NCBI RefSeq assembly: GCF_034064985.1
Contig: NZ_CP139249.1
Span: 1,116,001 to 1,180,000, forward strand
Direction of reading: 5' to 3'
DNA length: 64,000 bases
From: Acinetobacter pittii
GTDB taxonomy: Bacteria > Pseudomonadota > Gammaproteobacteria > Pseudomonadales > Moraxellaceae
Shown here piece by piece: positions 36,438 to 46,173 of this stretch (position 1 is its first letter; every line of letters starts with the position of its first letter). A program made the translations under genes and the position numbers. The notes under the pieces are model-generated. The model made no database searches. It had not been told where the DNA came from and saw nothing but the letters and a program-made list of their open reading frames with translations.

Positions 36438-37196
36438 TTAAATCGGATTATTCAATTCAAAATATTCACTTTCAACTGAAAACTGTTTTGAGATCGCTTC
36501 TGCCAAACGTTGAACACCATAACGCTCAGTTGCATGGTGACCACAAGCAAAATAATGAACACCTAACTCTTTTGCTTCATAAAAAGTTCGCTCACTGACT
36601 TCACCTGAGATATAAGCATCACAATTTTGCAAAGCCGCTTTAGCAATAAAATCCTGAGCCCCACCTGTGCAGAAGCCCACTTTTTGAATACTTTGTTTTT
36701 CTGCTGGCAAATGAATCACCTTAAAATCAAAACTATTTTGTAGTTTTGCTTTAAATTCATCAACAGAAAGCGCTTGTTCTAAATAACCAATATTGCCAAT
36801 TGGATGTTTCTCGGCTAAATCGAGTGGCTCTAAATTCTGCAAGCTCAGTTTTTCTGCAATAGCCACATTGTTGCCTAAAGTTGGGTGAGCATCTAAAGGT
36901 AAATGATAAGCAACTAATGAAATATTATTTTGGATGAGTTTCTTAATGCGGTTACCGCGCATTCCTGTAATTGGATACGGTTCGCCTTTCCAAAAATAAC
37001 CATGATGTACGAGTAATAGATCTGCATTCTGAGCAATTGCGGCATCAATTGCATCTTCGGAAGCAGTAACCGCACAAAGGATACGCTTAACTTCAGTTGA
37101 ACCTTCAATTTGCAGGCCATTCGGTGCGTAATCTTTAAATTCTGCTGCTTTTAATGTTTGGTCGCACCACTGAATAATTTCATGCAAATTCGCCAT
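36438..37196 (-). CDS. Nif3-like dinuclear metal centre protein (YbgI family)
   Basis: 252 residues. Metal-binding residues appear as Val-His-His-Gly near residue 64, Asp-Ala-His-Pro near residue 103, and late Gly-His-His-Ala-Thr-Glu near residue 222. This matches the hexameric YbgI/Nif3 family, in which GTP cyclohydrolase-like folding was noted but the cellular role is uncertain. It is divergent from the DegS/AlgW-type protease gene; as I recall, the same neighbourhood occurs around algW in Pseudomonas. Confidence 0.9.
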   Translation of the reverse strand: MANLHEIIQWCDQTLKAAEFKDYAPNGLQIEGSTEVKRILCAVTASEDAIDAAIAQNADLLLVHHGYFWKGEPYPITGMRGNRIKKLIQNNISLVAYHLPLDAHPTLGNNVAIAEKLSLQNLEPLDLAEKHPIGNIGYLEQALSVDEFKAKLQNSFDFKVIHLPAEKQSIQKVGFCTGGAQDFIAKAALQNCDAYISGEVSERTFYEAKELGVHYFACGHHATERYGVQRLAEAISKQFSVESEYFELNNPI

Positions 37197-37384
37197 GATA
37201 TTTCCTGAATTGAGTAGTAAATAATTGCTAAAGCTATAGAAACATATTTTGTTGTGTAACTAAAGCTAGACAAATCTTTTTTGACTTTTTTATGTATATC
37301 GACATATTTAATTTAAAATGCTTAACTGAAAACTCTTTTTGTTCAATATATTAATTTAATTAAAAACTTCTTTGCGTAGAGGAT

Positions 37385-38566
37385 ATGAACGTGCGCCGCA
37401 CCTTTACATGGTTACCTTGGGTGTTACTTATTATTGTAATTGCCAGTTTTATTACATGGCAAAAATACCATCAGCCGAAACCAACTGTTGCAGTTGATGG
37501 GGTGCAAATGCCTGCTGAGAAAGTTGAACCATTGGTTGATACTTCACGAACGGGCGGGGTGGTATCTTATAGCGCTGCGGTAAAAGTTGCAGCGCCAGCC
37601 GTTGTTAATATTTTTACGACCCAGAAAGTTAAACAAAATCATCCATTATTAAGTGATCCGGTCTTCCGTGAGTTTTTTGGAAACCAAATTCCTGAACAAC
37701 AACAGCAAAATGAAAATAGCTTAGGCTCTGGGGTTATTGTACGAGCTGACGGTTATATTCTTACGAATAATCATGTTATTGCTCAAGCTGATCAAATTGT
37801 AGTGGCATTGCATGACGGGCGTCGTGCAGAAGCAACAATTGTTGGTACAGACCCTGATACTGATTTAGCCGTAATTAAAATCGATTTAGATAAATTACCT
37901 GTATTGCCATTTAAACTAAGTGGTAATGAAGTAGGTGATGTTGTCTTGGCTATTGGTAATCCATTTGGCGTAGGCCAAACGGTAACTCAGGGCATTATTT
38001 CTGCGACTGAACGGTCTGATTTAGGCATCAATACCTATGAAGACTTTATTCAAACGGATGCAGCAATTAACCCAGGTAACTCTGGTGGAGCATTAATTGA
38101 TGTGGCTGGGAATTTAATTGGTGTAAATACTGCTATTTTCTCTCAGTCAGGCGGTTCTTTAGGAATTGGCTTTGCAATTCCCGCTAAAGTTTGCCAACAA
38201 GTTTTAAACTCAATTTTGAAAGATGGCCGTGTAGTCCGTGGATGGTTAGGGATTAGTTTAGTACCGCCTACACAAGAAGATGTATTAGCGCCGAAACAGC
38301 AAATTGGGGTAGTGGTTGCCGATGTCTTGAAAAGTGGTCCAGCTGCGTCAGCAGGTATTAAAATTGGTGATAAAATTATTCAAGTTAATAATGAGCCAAT
38401 CACCTCAGCATCTCATTTGATTAATTACGTTGCATTACAAGCGCCTAATAGCGAAATTAATGTAATGGTTGAACGAGATGGGAAGCAACAAAACTTTGTG
38501 GTGACAGTAGGAGAAAGGAAAAATCAAAATACTCAATCACAATTTATACCACTGCCTAAACAGTAA
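37385..38566 (+). CDS. DegS/AlgW-type periplasmic serine protease
   Basis: 393 residues. One N-terminal membrane anchor (about 9-25) is followed by a trypsin-like domain with the triad His130, Asp160 and Ser233 (Gly-Asn-Ser-Gly-Gly), and by a single PDZ domain (about 290-380). An anchored protease with one PDZ domain is the DegS/AlgW plan, unlike DegP with its signal peptide and two PDZ domains. DegS and AlgW sense outer-membrane protein misfolding and cleave an anti-sigma factor. Whether this organism has such a RseA/MucA target is not visible here, so the pathway is inference. Confidence 0.88.
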   Translation: MNVRRTFTWLPWVLLIIVIASFITWQKYHQPKPTVAVDGVQMPAEKVEPLVDTSRTGGVVSYSAAVKVAAPAVVNIFTTQKVKQNHPLLSDPVFREFFGNQIPEQQQQNENSLGSGVIVRADGYILTNNHVIAQADQIVVALHDGRRAEATIVGTDPDTDLAVIKIDLDKLPVLPFKLSGNEVGDVVLAIGNPFGVGQTVTQGIISATERSDLGINTYEDFIQTDAAINPGNSGGALIDVAGNLIGVNTAIFSQSGGSLGIGFAIPAKVCQQVLNSILKDGRVVRGWLGISLVPPTQEDVLAPKQQIGVVVADVLKSGPAASAGIKIGDKIIQVNNEPITSASHLINYVALQAPNSEINVMVERDGKQQNFVVTVGERKNQNTQSQFIPLPKQ

Positions 38567-38570
38567 AAGT

Positions 38571-38597
38571 AAAAAAGCCTCTTAGTGAGGCTTTTTT
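38571..38597. terminator. Bidirectional terminator
   Basis: AAAAAAGCCTC (38571-38581) pairs with GAGGCTTTTTT (38587-38597). It lies between the converging protease gene and cca. Confidence 0.94.
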
Positions 38598-38608
38598 ATT
38601 GGCTTGAA

Positions 38609-39847
38609 TTAAGAATGAGAGGGTGCTTGATGTTGATGTTTAAACTCAGTTAAAGCATCAATGCGATATTGAATTAGCATTTCACCAATCTCCGCACCTT
38701 TAATGTTTTCAGGTAAATCCTGAACTTTAATAGAGCGAACGATTTGCATCGCATCTAACATGTACTGAGCTTGTGGATAAGGTCGGTCTTCTAAACCTAA
38801 TCTTCCTTTAGCATCACATTCACATGCTTGTACAAAAGCTTCTACTCTCTCAGGACGACGTAAGACATCTAGACGCTGTAATAAACGCCATACAGTTCCT
38901 GGTTTTAACGACATAATCTGATGACATTTTAGATGTTCTTTACACACTGAGAGTGCTAACTGTCGAGTTTGAGTTGGAACTTTTAAACGTTCACATAATT
39001 CTGTAACTGGTTTTACTCCACGTTCTTCATGCATGATGTGGCGAGGGAGTTCATTAACTGGAGTTAATGCTTTACCTAAATCATGTACTAGCACAGCAAA
39101 TCGAACATCGAGCGAATAATTAGCTTTACAAGCTTGCTGTAAGGACATTAAGGTATGTATGCCACAATCTACTTCTGGATGATATTCAGGACGCTGCGGT
39201 ACACCAAACAATGCATCAATTTCAGGAAAAAGATGTTTTAAGGCGCCACAATTACGCAATGTTTGAAAATAAACATCAGCGTGATCTTCTAAAAGTGCAC
39301 GTGAAGTCTCTTTCCATACACGCTCTGGCGTTAATGCATCTAGTTCACCTGATTCTGCCATAGTTTGCATGAGTTCTAAGGTTTCAGGCGCAATATGAAA
39401 ACCATATGAAGAATAACGCGCTGCAAAGCGTGCAACACGTAAAACACGTAAAGGATCTTCAGCAAAAGCTTCTGAAACATGACGTAAAGTTTTATTTTCT
39501 AAATCGGTTTGACCGCCATATGGGTCATATAGTTTGCCATCTTGATCCATTGCTATGGCATTGATGGTTAAATCACGGCGAATTAAATCTTCTTCTAAAC
39601 TTACTGTGGTATCGGTAAAAAATTGAAAGCCGTGGTAGCCTTTACCAGATTTTCGTTCAGTACGTGCAAGTGCATATTCTTCTTTGGTTTCGGGATGAAG
39701 AAACACAGGAAAATCTTTGCCTACAGGTTGAAAACCTTGGGCGAGCATGTGTTCCGGCGTTGCACCGACCACAACATAGTCTTTTTCTTGATAGGGATGC
39801 CCAAGTAAAAAATCACGGACAGCACCGCCTACTAAATACACTTGCAT
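38609..39847 (-). CDS. cca: Multifunctional CCA tRNA nucleotidyltransferase
   Basis: Adds or repairs the 3' CCA of tRNAs. 412 residues from ATG 39847, chosen because the family starts Met-Gln-Val-Tyr-Leu-Val-Gly-Gly-Ala-Val-Arg-Asp. The nucleotidyltransferase signature (Gly-Gly-Ala-Val-Arg-Asp and Lys-Asp-Tyr-Val-Val-Val-Gly) is intact, with Arg-Arg-Asp-Leu-Thr-Ile-Asn-Ala further on. A C-terminal HD domain (Val-His-Asp-Leu-Gly-Lys near residue 256) indicates the E. coli-type phosphohydrolase-containing form. Its Shine-Dalgarno AGAGG lies inside the terminator stem of the upstream maeB. Confidence 0.95.
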   Translation of the reverse strand: MQVYLVGGAVRDFLLGHPYQEKDYVVVGATPEHMLAQGFQPVGKDFPVFLHPETKEEYALARTERKSGKGYHGFQFFTDTTVSLEEDLIRRDLTINAIAMDQDGKLYDPYGGQTDLENKTLRHVSEAFAEDPLRVLRVARFAARYSSYGFHIAPETLELMQTMAESGELDALTPERVWKETSRALLEDHADVYFQTLRNCGALKHLFPEIDALFGVPQRPEYHPEVDCGIHTLMSLQQACKANYSLDVRFAVLVHDLGKALTPVNELPRHIMHEERGVKPVTELCERLKVPTQTRQLALSVCKEHLKCHQIMSLKPGTVWRLLQRLDVLRRPERVEAFVQACECDAKGRLGLEDRPYPQAQYMLDAMQIVRSIKVQDLPENIKGAEIGEMLIQYRIDALTEFKHQHQAPSHS

Positions 39848-39848
39848 G

Positions 39849-39895
39849 AAAAAACCTCTATTCTTCAAGCAATCATGCTACAGAATAGAGGTTTT
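39849..39895 (-). terminator. maeB terminator whose stem contains the cca ribosome-binding site
   Basis: AAAACCTCTATTCT (39851-39864) pairs perfectly with AGAATAGAGGTTTT (39882-39895), 14 bp, loop 17. On the minus strand six T follow (39854-39849) and the cca ATG begins two bases later. The cca Shine-Dalgarno AGAGG is the complement of 39855-39859, within the second arm. Confidence 0.88.
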
Positions 39896-39938
39896 CTCAA
39901 GTCATTAGAGATGCTTTTCGTAAAAAGCAGTTTCTAAA

Positions 39939-42209
39939 TTACTTTTCTTGTTGTTGGATTTCAGCAACAGTTAAAGCAGTCATATTGATAAGACGACGAG
40001 TTGTTGCTGTAGGTGTCAAAATATGAACAGGTTTTGCTGCACCAAGTAAAATTGGACCAATAGTAACGTTGTTACCAGAAGTTGCTTTCAACAAGTTAAA
40101 TGAAATATTTGCTGCATCTAGGTTTGGCATAATGAGCAAGTTTGCCGAACCTTTGAAACATGAGCCAGGGAATGCAAATTGACGAATGTTTTCGTCTAAT
40201 GCTGCATCACCGTGCATTTCACCTTCAACTTCAAGCTCAGGAGCTTGCTCAGATAAAATACGATAAACTTCACGCATTTTTTGAGCACTTGAGTCAGTCT
40301 GGTCACTACCAAAACTTGAATGAGAAAGTAGGGCTACACGTGGAGTAATACCAAAACGACGTACTTCTTCAGCTGCTAAAATAGTCATTTCAGCAAGTTG
40401 TTCAGCAGTCGGGTTTGTATTTACGTATGTATCAGCAATAAACAAGTTACGATCTTCAAGCATCAATGCATTTAAGGTGAAGAAGTTATTCATACCTTCT
40501 TTTAGACCGATGACATTGCGTACAAAGTCAAGGTGAATGTTATAGCTACTGTAAGTGCCACATAACATACCGTCTGCTTTACCAAATTTAACCAGTAAAG
40601 ATGCAATTAAAGTTGAACGGCGACGAGCTTCACGTTGAGCATATTCAACAGTAATGCCTTTGCGTTGCATTGTTTGATAGTAATCTTTCCAAAACTCTTC
40701 ATACATCGGGTTTTGTTCTTGATCTACAATCTCAATGTTTACGCCGTGTTGTAAACGCAAGCCTAATTTTTTGATATTAGCTTCAATAACAGCAGTACGA
40801 CCTACTAAAATTGGTTTAGCTAAATCTTCATCAACTGCGATTTGCACTGCACGTAATACGCGTTCATCTTCACCTTCCGCATATGCAATGCGTTTAGGAT
40901 CTGTTTTTGCTTGAGCAAAAATCGGTTTCATCAAGAATGCAGAGTTATAAACAAACTCAGATAATTTTTGACGGTATGCAGAGAAATCTTCGATCGGACG
41001 AGTTGCAACACCTGAATCCATTGCAGCTTTAGCAACAGCAGGGGCAATTTCTAAAATTAAACGTTGATCAAGTGGACGTGGAATTAAATAGTCACGACCA
41101 AATGAAGCAGATTTCTCACCATAAGTAGCTGCATCAGCTTCTACATGTGCCATACGTGCAATTGCATGTACACATGCAATTTTCATTTCTTCATTAATCG
41201 TCGTTGCGCCAACGTCAAGTGCACCACGGAAAATGTAAGGGAAACATAATGCGTTGTTTACTTGGTTTGGATAGTCAGAACGACCAGTTGCCATGATTAC
41301 ATCAGGACGTACTTCATGTGCATGTTCAGGTAAAATTTCTGGATCTGGGTTTGCCAAAGCAAAAATAATAGGGTTCTCAGCCATCTGCTTCACCATTTCT
41401 TTGGTGAGAATACCAGCAGCAGAAAGACCCAAGAACATATCTGCACCAGCCATTACTTCATGAAGCTGAGATGCAGTAATGTCTTGAACATAACGTTTTT
41501 TCGATTCATCAAGTCCGTCACGAGAAGTCGTTAATAGACCACGAGAATCGGCAACAATAATATTTTCTTTTTTAGCACCAAGTGCACAAAGCAAGTCTAA
41601 GCATGAAAGTGCTGCTGCACCTGCACCTGAAGCTACAATTTTGATTTCATCAATTTTTTTATTTACAAGTTGCAATGCATTGAGCAAAGCTGAACCTACA
41701 ATGATACTTGTACCATGTTGATCGTCATGGAATACAGGAATTTTCATACGTTCACGAAGTTTCTTCTCAATATAGAAACATTCTGGCGCTTTAATATCTT
41801 CGAGGTTGATACCACCGAAAGTTGGCTCAAGAGAGGCAACAATATCTACAATTTTATCTGGATCGTTTTCTGCAATTTCAATGTCAAATACGTCAACACC
41901 AGCAAACTTCTTGAAGAGAACCCCTTTACCTTCCATTACAGGTTTAGAAGCTAATGGTCCAATATTACCTAAACCAAGAACAGCTGTACCGTTACTGACT
42001 ACGGCAACCAGATTTCCGCGAGCTGTATATTTAGCAGCAGTTGATGGATCACGTTCAATCTCTAAACATGGCGCAGCAACTCCTGGTGAGTAGGCTAAAG
42101 CCAAATCTCGTTGGTTGACAAGTTGCTTACTTGGGGTGACGCTGATTTTCCCTGGGTTTGGATATTCATGGTAATTTAAAGCGGCCTGTTTTAAAGATTG
42201 ATCGTCCAT
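39939..42209 (-). CDS. maeB: NADP-dependent malic enzyme with phosphotransacetylase-like domain
   Basis: Oxidative decarboxylation of malate to pyruvate with NADPH production. 756 residues from ATG 42209 (an upstream in-frame TTG is rejected). The N-terminal malic enzyme half (about 1-430) includes the Tyr-Ser-Pro-Gly-Val-Ala-Ala-Pro-Cys signature, His-Asp-Asp-Gln-His-Gly-Thr, and a Gly-Ala-Gly-Ala-Ala-Ala nucleotide-binding loop. The C-terminal 330 residues resemble phosphate acetyl/butyryltransferase, the usual MaeB fusion, which in E. coli is regulatory and senses acetyl-CoA. Confidence 0.95.
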   Translation of the reverse strand: MDDQSLKQAALNYHEYPNPGKISVTPSKQLVNQRDLALAYSPGVAAPCLEIERDPSTAAKYTARGNLVAVVSNGTAVLGLGNIGPLASKPVMEGKGVLFKKFAGVDVFDIEIAENDPDKIVDIVASLEPTFGGINLEDIKAPECFYIEKKLRERMKIPVFHDDQHGTSIIVGSALLNALQLVNKKIDEIKIVASGAGAAALSCLDLLCALGAKKENIIVADSRGLLTTSRDGLDESKKRYVQDITASQLHEVMAGADMFLGLSAAGILTKEMVKQMAENPIIFALANPDPEILPEHAHEVRPDVIMATGRSDYPNQVNNALCFPYIFRGALDVGATTINEEMKIACVHAIARMAHVEADAATYGEKSASFGRDYLIPRPLDQRLILEIAPAVAKAAMDSGVATRPIEDFSAYRQKLSEFVYNSAFLMKPIFAQAKTDPKRIAYAEGEDERVLRAVQIAVDEDLAKPILVGRTAVIEANIKKLGLRLQHGVNIEIVDQEQNPMYEEFWKDYYQTMQRKGITVEYAQREARRRSTLIASLLVKFGKADGMLCGTYSSYNIHLDFVRNVIGLKEGMNNFFTLNALMLEDRNLFIADTYVNTNPTAEQLAEMTILAAEEVRRFGITPRVALLSHSSFGSDQTDSSAQKMREVYRILSEQAPELEVEGEMHGDAALDENIRQFAFPGSCFKGSANLLIMPNLDAANISFNLLKATSGNNVTIGPILLGAAKPVHILTPTATTRRLINMTALTVAEIQQQEK

Positions 42210-42445
42210 CTGAGTCTCTATTTGATACAAAAAAGCAAACTAGTCAAATTGCTCATTTAGGGAGAGGCAACGCGGCTCTTTGACTATGCTTTAATTTTTA
42301 CCAATTAAGAGAATAGTAGACGAATTGCCAATAGCCCCGTGGTGAGCTAAATGCTAAAGAATATAACACTACTTCTTTATTTCTCACAGTCAAAAACGCT
42401 CATTTTTGGAAAAACCAGCATAGTTAAAATAGATGACCAAAACAG

Positions 42446-45298
42446 TTAAGAAATATGTGGATTTGTTTGTAGATAAGGAATGATCTGCTCGGCAGGGATT
42501 GGACGACTAAAGAAATAGCCTTGTAAAAAATCACATTGTTGTTTTTGCAGATAGGTTAATTGTTCTTTTGTTTCTACCCCTTCAGCAACCAGTTTAAGCC
42601 CCATACTTTTACCCATTGCAATCATTGCATTCACAATTGCTTCTTGTTTGTGATCACCGATTTTAGAAATAAAAGCGCGATCAATTTTTAATACATCAAT
42701 TGGGTACTCTGTCAGGTACGCCAAAGAAGAATAACCCGTACCAAAGTCATCTAGGGCAATTGAAATATCGCGTTGTTTTATCGCGTGTAATAGTGTTTTT
42801 ACGTTGTCAGTATTGTCTAAAAGGGCCGACTCAGTAATTTCAAGTTCGAGATCGGAACCTTCTATATTATATTTTTGCAAAACCTCATCTAAATCACTGA
42901 GTAATAAGCCTCGATGTATCTGTTGCGCTACAATATTTACAGAGACTTGAATGTTGATATAGCCTGCATTTTTCCACTCTTGTAGTTGTTTTCCAACTTT
43001 ATCTAAAACAACTTTACCAATGTCTGAAATTAGGCTACTACGCTCAGCAAAAGGGATGAACATATTCGGCATGACTAATCCTTTTTCAGGATGTTGCCAA
43101 CGAATGAGTGCCTCAAAACCGATAATGGATTGATCTTGTAGACTAATTTTGGGTTGGTAATAAACTACAAATTCATTATTTTGAATAGCTTTACGTAATT
43201 CTTGTTCTAAATCGGCAGTTTTATATGGGTGATCTGTTTTATTGCAGTAGTAAGAAATGGTATTGCCTCCTAAACGTTTTGCCTCTGAAAGTGCTTGCTC
43301 TGCATGATGGTTGAGATGGTCAATTTGTCTGCCATGTTCAGGGAAACATGCCACACCAATAGAGGCAGTAATAAAATATTCGTGATTATCAATATAAAAT
43401 GGTGCGTTTAGCGCTTGCAAAATATTTTGGCAATATTGCTCAATATTGGGATGAATTGGCGAAATTTCATAAATAATTGCGAAATCATCGCTATTTAAGT
43501 AGGCAACTAAAATTGCATTGATATTGATTAAGCGTAATCTTTGGGCGAACTGCTTAAGTAGTTCGTCACCACTATCATTATTTAAAAATTCATTAAAAGC
43601 TCGGAATCGGTCAATATTGACTCGTATTAAAGCTAAATTTTTAATGTTATATGAAGGGTTTACAAGATATTGATGTAATTGATTGTAATAGTAAAGACGA
43701 TTAGGGAGGTGAGTGAGGCTATCATAATTTTTTAAATAGGATAGATGTTGCTCTTGACGTTTCTGCTCAGTGAGATCGCGGGCAAATCCAATGTAATTGG
43801 TGATTTGATTGAACTCATCTTTGACAACATTAATATGCAACCATAAATAAACGCTTTTGCCAGAATTAAATTTTTCATCAAACTGGCCCATGTATTCTCC
43901 TGTCTCGAGGAGTTGCTGTTTTATTGATGTATGAAATTGTTGTTGTAATTCTTTTTGATTACTTGTAATGCTAAATAACTCTTTATTCAGAAGTTCTGCT
44001 TTAGTAAATCCGGTTAATTTTTCGTAGTAAGGATTAATATTAATATAATTTAGGTGTTCATCTAAAATGAATATTCCTTCTGCTGCTTGCTCAAGCACAA
44101 TAGCAGATAGCCTGAGATGTTCTTGATCTTTTTTCTCTTGATGTATATCTCGGGTCATTCCAACCATACGAAGCGCTTTTTGTGTTTTAGGATCTCTCGT
44201 GATGACTCGACCTACATCATGAATCCATCGCCAAGAACCATCTCGACGTAAAATTCGAAAATTGATATTAAAATGATCTGTAGTACCTTCCAAATGTTGT
44301 TTTAAACGTTCTTCAAAAAGCTTTTTATCACTTGGATGGATCCGATCTAATATTGTATGAAGATGAATAACAGCAGTTTGACTTTGCTTTTGCTGATCAA
44401 AAAACGTAATTTCTAACTTTTGATTTTCAATATCCCAATCCCAAGGCCGAATACCTGCAGTTTCATGCGCAAAAGCTAAATTGTAGTGATGGCTTTCGAG
44501 TTGCTCATTCATTTTGGTGAGATCATAAGTACGTTCACGTACTTTTTGCTCAAGTAAATGATTATTGAACTGAAGCTGAGCTTCAATATCTTTAGATTTA
44601 TTTACTTCTTGTTGGAGCTGTACACATAATTCTTCAGCCCACTGAGTATGTTGGTCTGCAATTTGAACAAGCTGTTTGTTTTTGAGTAATAGTTGAGAAA
44701 TCTTTTGGTAATTACGTTGAGTTGCGTATGCACAAAGTACAGTTGCTACAAAAGTAAGGTTATAAGCAAAATAAAATGGCAATTCAGTAATAGGGTTGTG
44801 TGTGAATTGCGCGAATAATAATGGCAAAGTACTAGGAATAAATAGGAGATAAAAGTATCGAGGTTGTGGCGTTAAAAACGTAAGACCAATGATATGAGCT
44901 GAGGTAATAAATAAAGCAATTAAAATATGAGCATCTGGTAGTGCAACTAGCTCAGGAGGAAGATAAAAATGAATAATCGTGACATTTATTCCCATTAAAA
45001 TGCCAGATAATAAACAAATACTTTGTAAGACACGATCAGCTTTTTTTGTGAAGTCGATAGTGCGGTAGTGAGTTAAAATATTTGGAATAAATAATAAGCA
45101 GATAAAAGAAATGATAGTCAGTCCAATAGACCAGCTAAATATTGTTATTACAGAGGAAAAATAATAAGAAAAAATACCATATGAAATAAGGCATAGTAAT
45201 ATCAGGCTAATCAAATACCAACGTATATATTGAGTTGAAAGTTTCAGCTGTTCAATTTTTGTTTGATGCTGTAGATATTCTTCCTGAAGCCCAGACAT
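42446..45298 (-). CDS. Membrane PAS-PAS-GGDEF-EAL protein, probable c-di-GMP phosphodiesterase
   Basis: 950 residues. Six or so hydrophobic helices (about 25-200) are followed by a coiled-coil-like segment (about 205-285). Two PAS domains follow (about 285-395 and 405-520), then a GGDEF-type domain (about 530-690) and an EAL domain (about 700-945). The GGDEF signature is replaced by Asn-Ser-Asp-Asp-Phe, so cyclase activity is doubtful. The EAL half keeps Glu-Ala-Leu-Ile-Arg, Asp-Asp-Phe-Gly-Thr-Gly, Lys-Ile-Asp and Glu-Gly-Val-Glu and should hydrolyse c-di-GMP. PAS sensing may control it. It lies downstream of rsmE but with a 130-base gap. Confidence 0.9.
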   Translation of the reverse strand: MSGLQEEYLQHQTKIEQLKLSTQYIRWYLISLILLCLISYGIFSYYFSSVITIFSWSIGLTIISFICLLFIPNILTHYRTIDFTKKADRVLQSICLLSGILMGINVTIIHFYLPPELVALPDAHILIALFITSAHIIGLTFLTPQPRYFYLLFIPSTLPLLFAQFTHNPITELPFYFAYNLTFVATVLCAYATQRNYQKISQLLLKNKQLVQIADQHTQWAEELCVQLQQEVNKSKDIEAQLQFNNHLLEQKVRERTYDLTKMNEQLESHHYNLAFAHETAGIRPWDWDIENQKLEITFFDQQKQSQTAVIHLHTILDRIHPSDKKLFEERLKQHLEGTTDHFNINFRILRRDGSWRWIHDVGRVITRDPKTQKALRMVGMTRDIHQEKKDQEHLRLSAIVLEQAAEGIFILDEHLNYININPYYEKLTGFTKAELLNKELFSITSNQKELQQQFHTSIKQQLLETGEYMGQFDEKFNSGKSVYLWLHINVVKDEFNQITNYIGFARDLTEQKRQEQHLSYLKNYDSLTHLPNRLYYYNQLHQYLVNPSYNIKNLALIRVNIDRFRAFNEFLNNDSGDELLKQFAQRLRLININAILVAYLNSDDFAIIYEISPIHPNIEQYCQNILQALNAPFYIDNHEYFITASIGVACFPEHGRQIDHLNHHAEQALSEAKRLGGNTISYYCNKTDHPYKTADLEQELRKAIQNNEFVVYYQPKISLQDQSIIGFEALIRWQHPEKGLVMPNMFIPFAERSSLISDIGKVVLDKVGKQLQEWKNAGYINIQVSVNIVAQQIHRGLLLSDLDEVLQKYNIEGSDLELEITESALLDNTDNVKTLLHAIKQRDISIALDDFGTGYSSLAYLTEYPIDVLKIDRAFISKIGDHKQEAIVNAMIAMGKSMGLKLVAEGVETKEQLTYLQKQQCDFLQGYFFSRPIPAEQIIPYLQTNPHIS

Positions 45299-45432
45299 AA
45301 GATTTTTCTATCCTATTTTTTTACATATATACAGAAAGAATCTGATTTATCAGTGAAAAAGAATTTGAAATTTTATTCATACAATAAAAGTAAATTAACT
45401 TTAAATCACGATTTAATCAATGTTCAGAGAAC

Positions 45433-46155
45433 TTAGGTGGATAAAAATCGATAATTTAAAATAGATAAGGCAACAACTGGGGCAGTTTCTGTACGTAAAA
45501 CACGGTCACCAATACACCAGTTCATAAAACCAGCTTGATTGGCTTGCATAATTTCATTTTCACTTAGTCCACCTTCTGGACCAATCAATAAGGCAAGTTC
45601 AGGTTGTATGCCTGCTAATACATCTTTTTGTTCTTTTTCTGGCGCTAAAACAAATTTAGAGTGGGGAAGTTCAGACGAACTTAACCATTCATGAAGAGAA
45701 ATAGGCGCTAATACTTCTGGAACTAAGTTTAAGCCACATTGTTCACATGCTGCAATTGCAACAGCTTGCCAGTGATCTAATTTTTTTTGATCTCGATCAT
45801 ATTTTAAGCGCATTTCACAACGCTCACTTGTTAGCAATTGAATCCGGCTTACACCTAATTCAGTGGCTTTTTGAATGGCATAATCCATTCGATCGCCTTT
45901 ACTCATGACTTGACCTAAAACAGCTTTAAAAGGGGCATCACGGTTTGCCGGGTTAAAATTCTCAATAGTGACAAACGCATTTTTTTTATTAATTTCGGTC
46001 AATGTCGCGAGATACTCACCACCTTGGCCATTAAATAGAGTAGCTTGTTCTTGTAATTGTGCGCGTAAAACACGTACCCAATGATGGAATACTGATTCAG
46101 TTAGTTGAATTGTTGAGCCAACTGTAAGTTCAGTTTCGATAAAAAAACGATTCAT
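45433..46155 (-). CDS. rsmE: 16S rRNA (uracil1498-N3)-methyltransferase
   Basis: SPOUT-fold methyltransferase, 240 residues. It has an N-terminal PUA-like part (Met-Asn-Arg-Phe-Phe ... His-His-Trp-Val-Arg-Val-Leu-Arg) and the C-terminal knot with Leu-Leu-Ile-Gly-Pro-Glu-Gly-Gly-Leu and Gly-Asp-Arg-Val-Leu-Arg-Thr-Glu-Thr-Ala signatures. It begins 18 bases after metF and is probably co-transcribed, which puts a SAM-consuming enzyme with methyl-cycle genes. Confidence 0.95.
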   Translation of the reverse strand: MNRFFIETELTVGSTIQLTESVFHHWVRVLRAQLQEQATLFNGQGGEYLATLTEINKKNAFVTIENFNPANRDAPFKAVLGQVMSKGDRMDYAIQKATELGVSRIQLLTSERCEMRLKYDRDQKKLDHWQAVAIAACEQCGLNLVPEVLAPISLHEWLSSSELPHSKFVLAPEKEQKDVLAGIQPELALLIGPEGGLSENEIMQANQAGFMNWCIGDRVLRTETAPVVALSILNYRFLST

Positions 46156-46173
46156 TGGGTACGCCTTACAAAA

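Noticed and set aside
41715..42093. Plus-strand frames of 79 and 95 codons inside maeB
   Set aside because: They lie opposite the conserved malic enzyme N-terminus and overlap each other in different frames.
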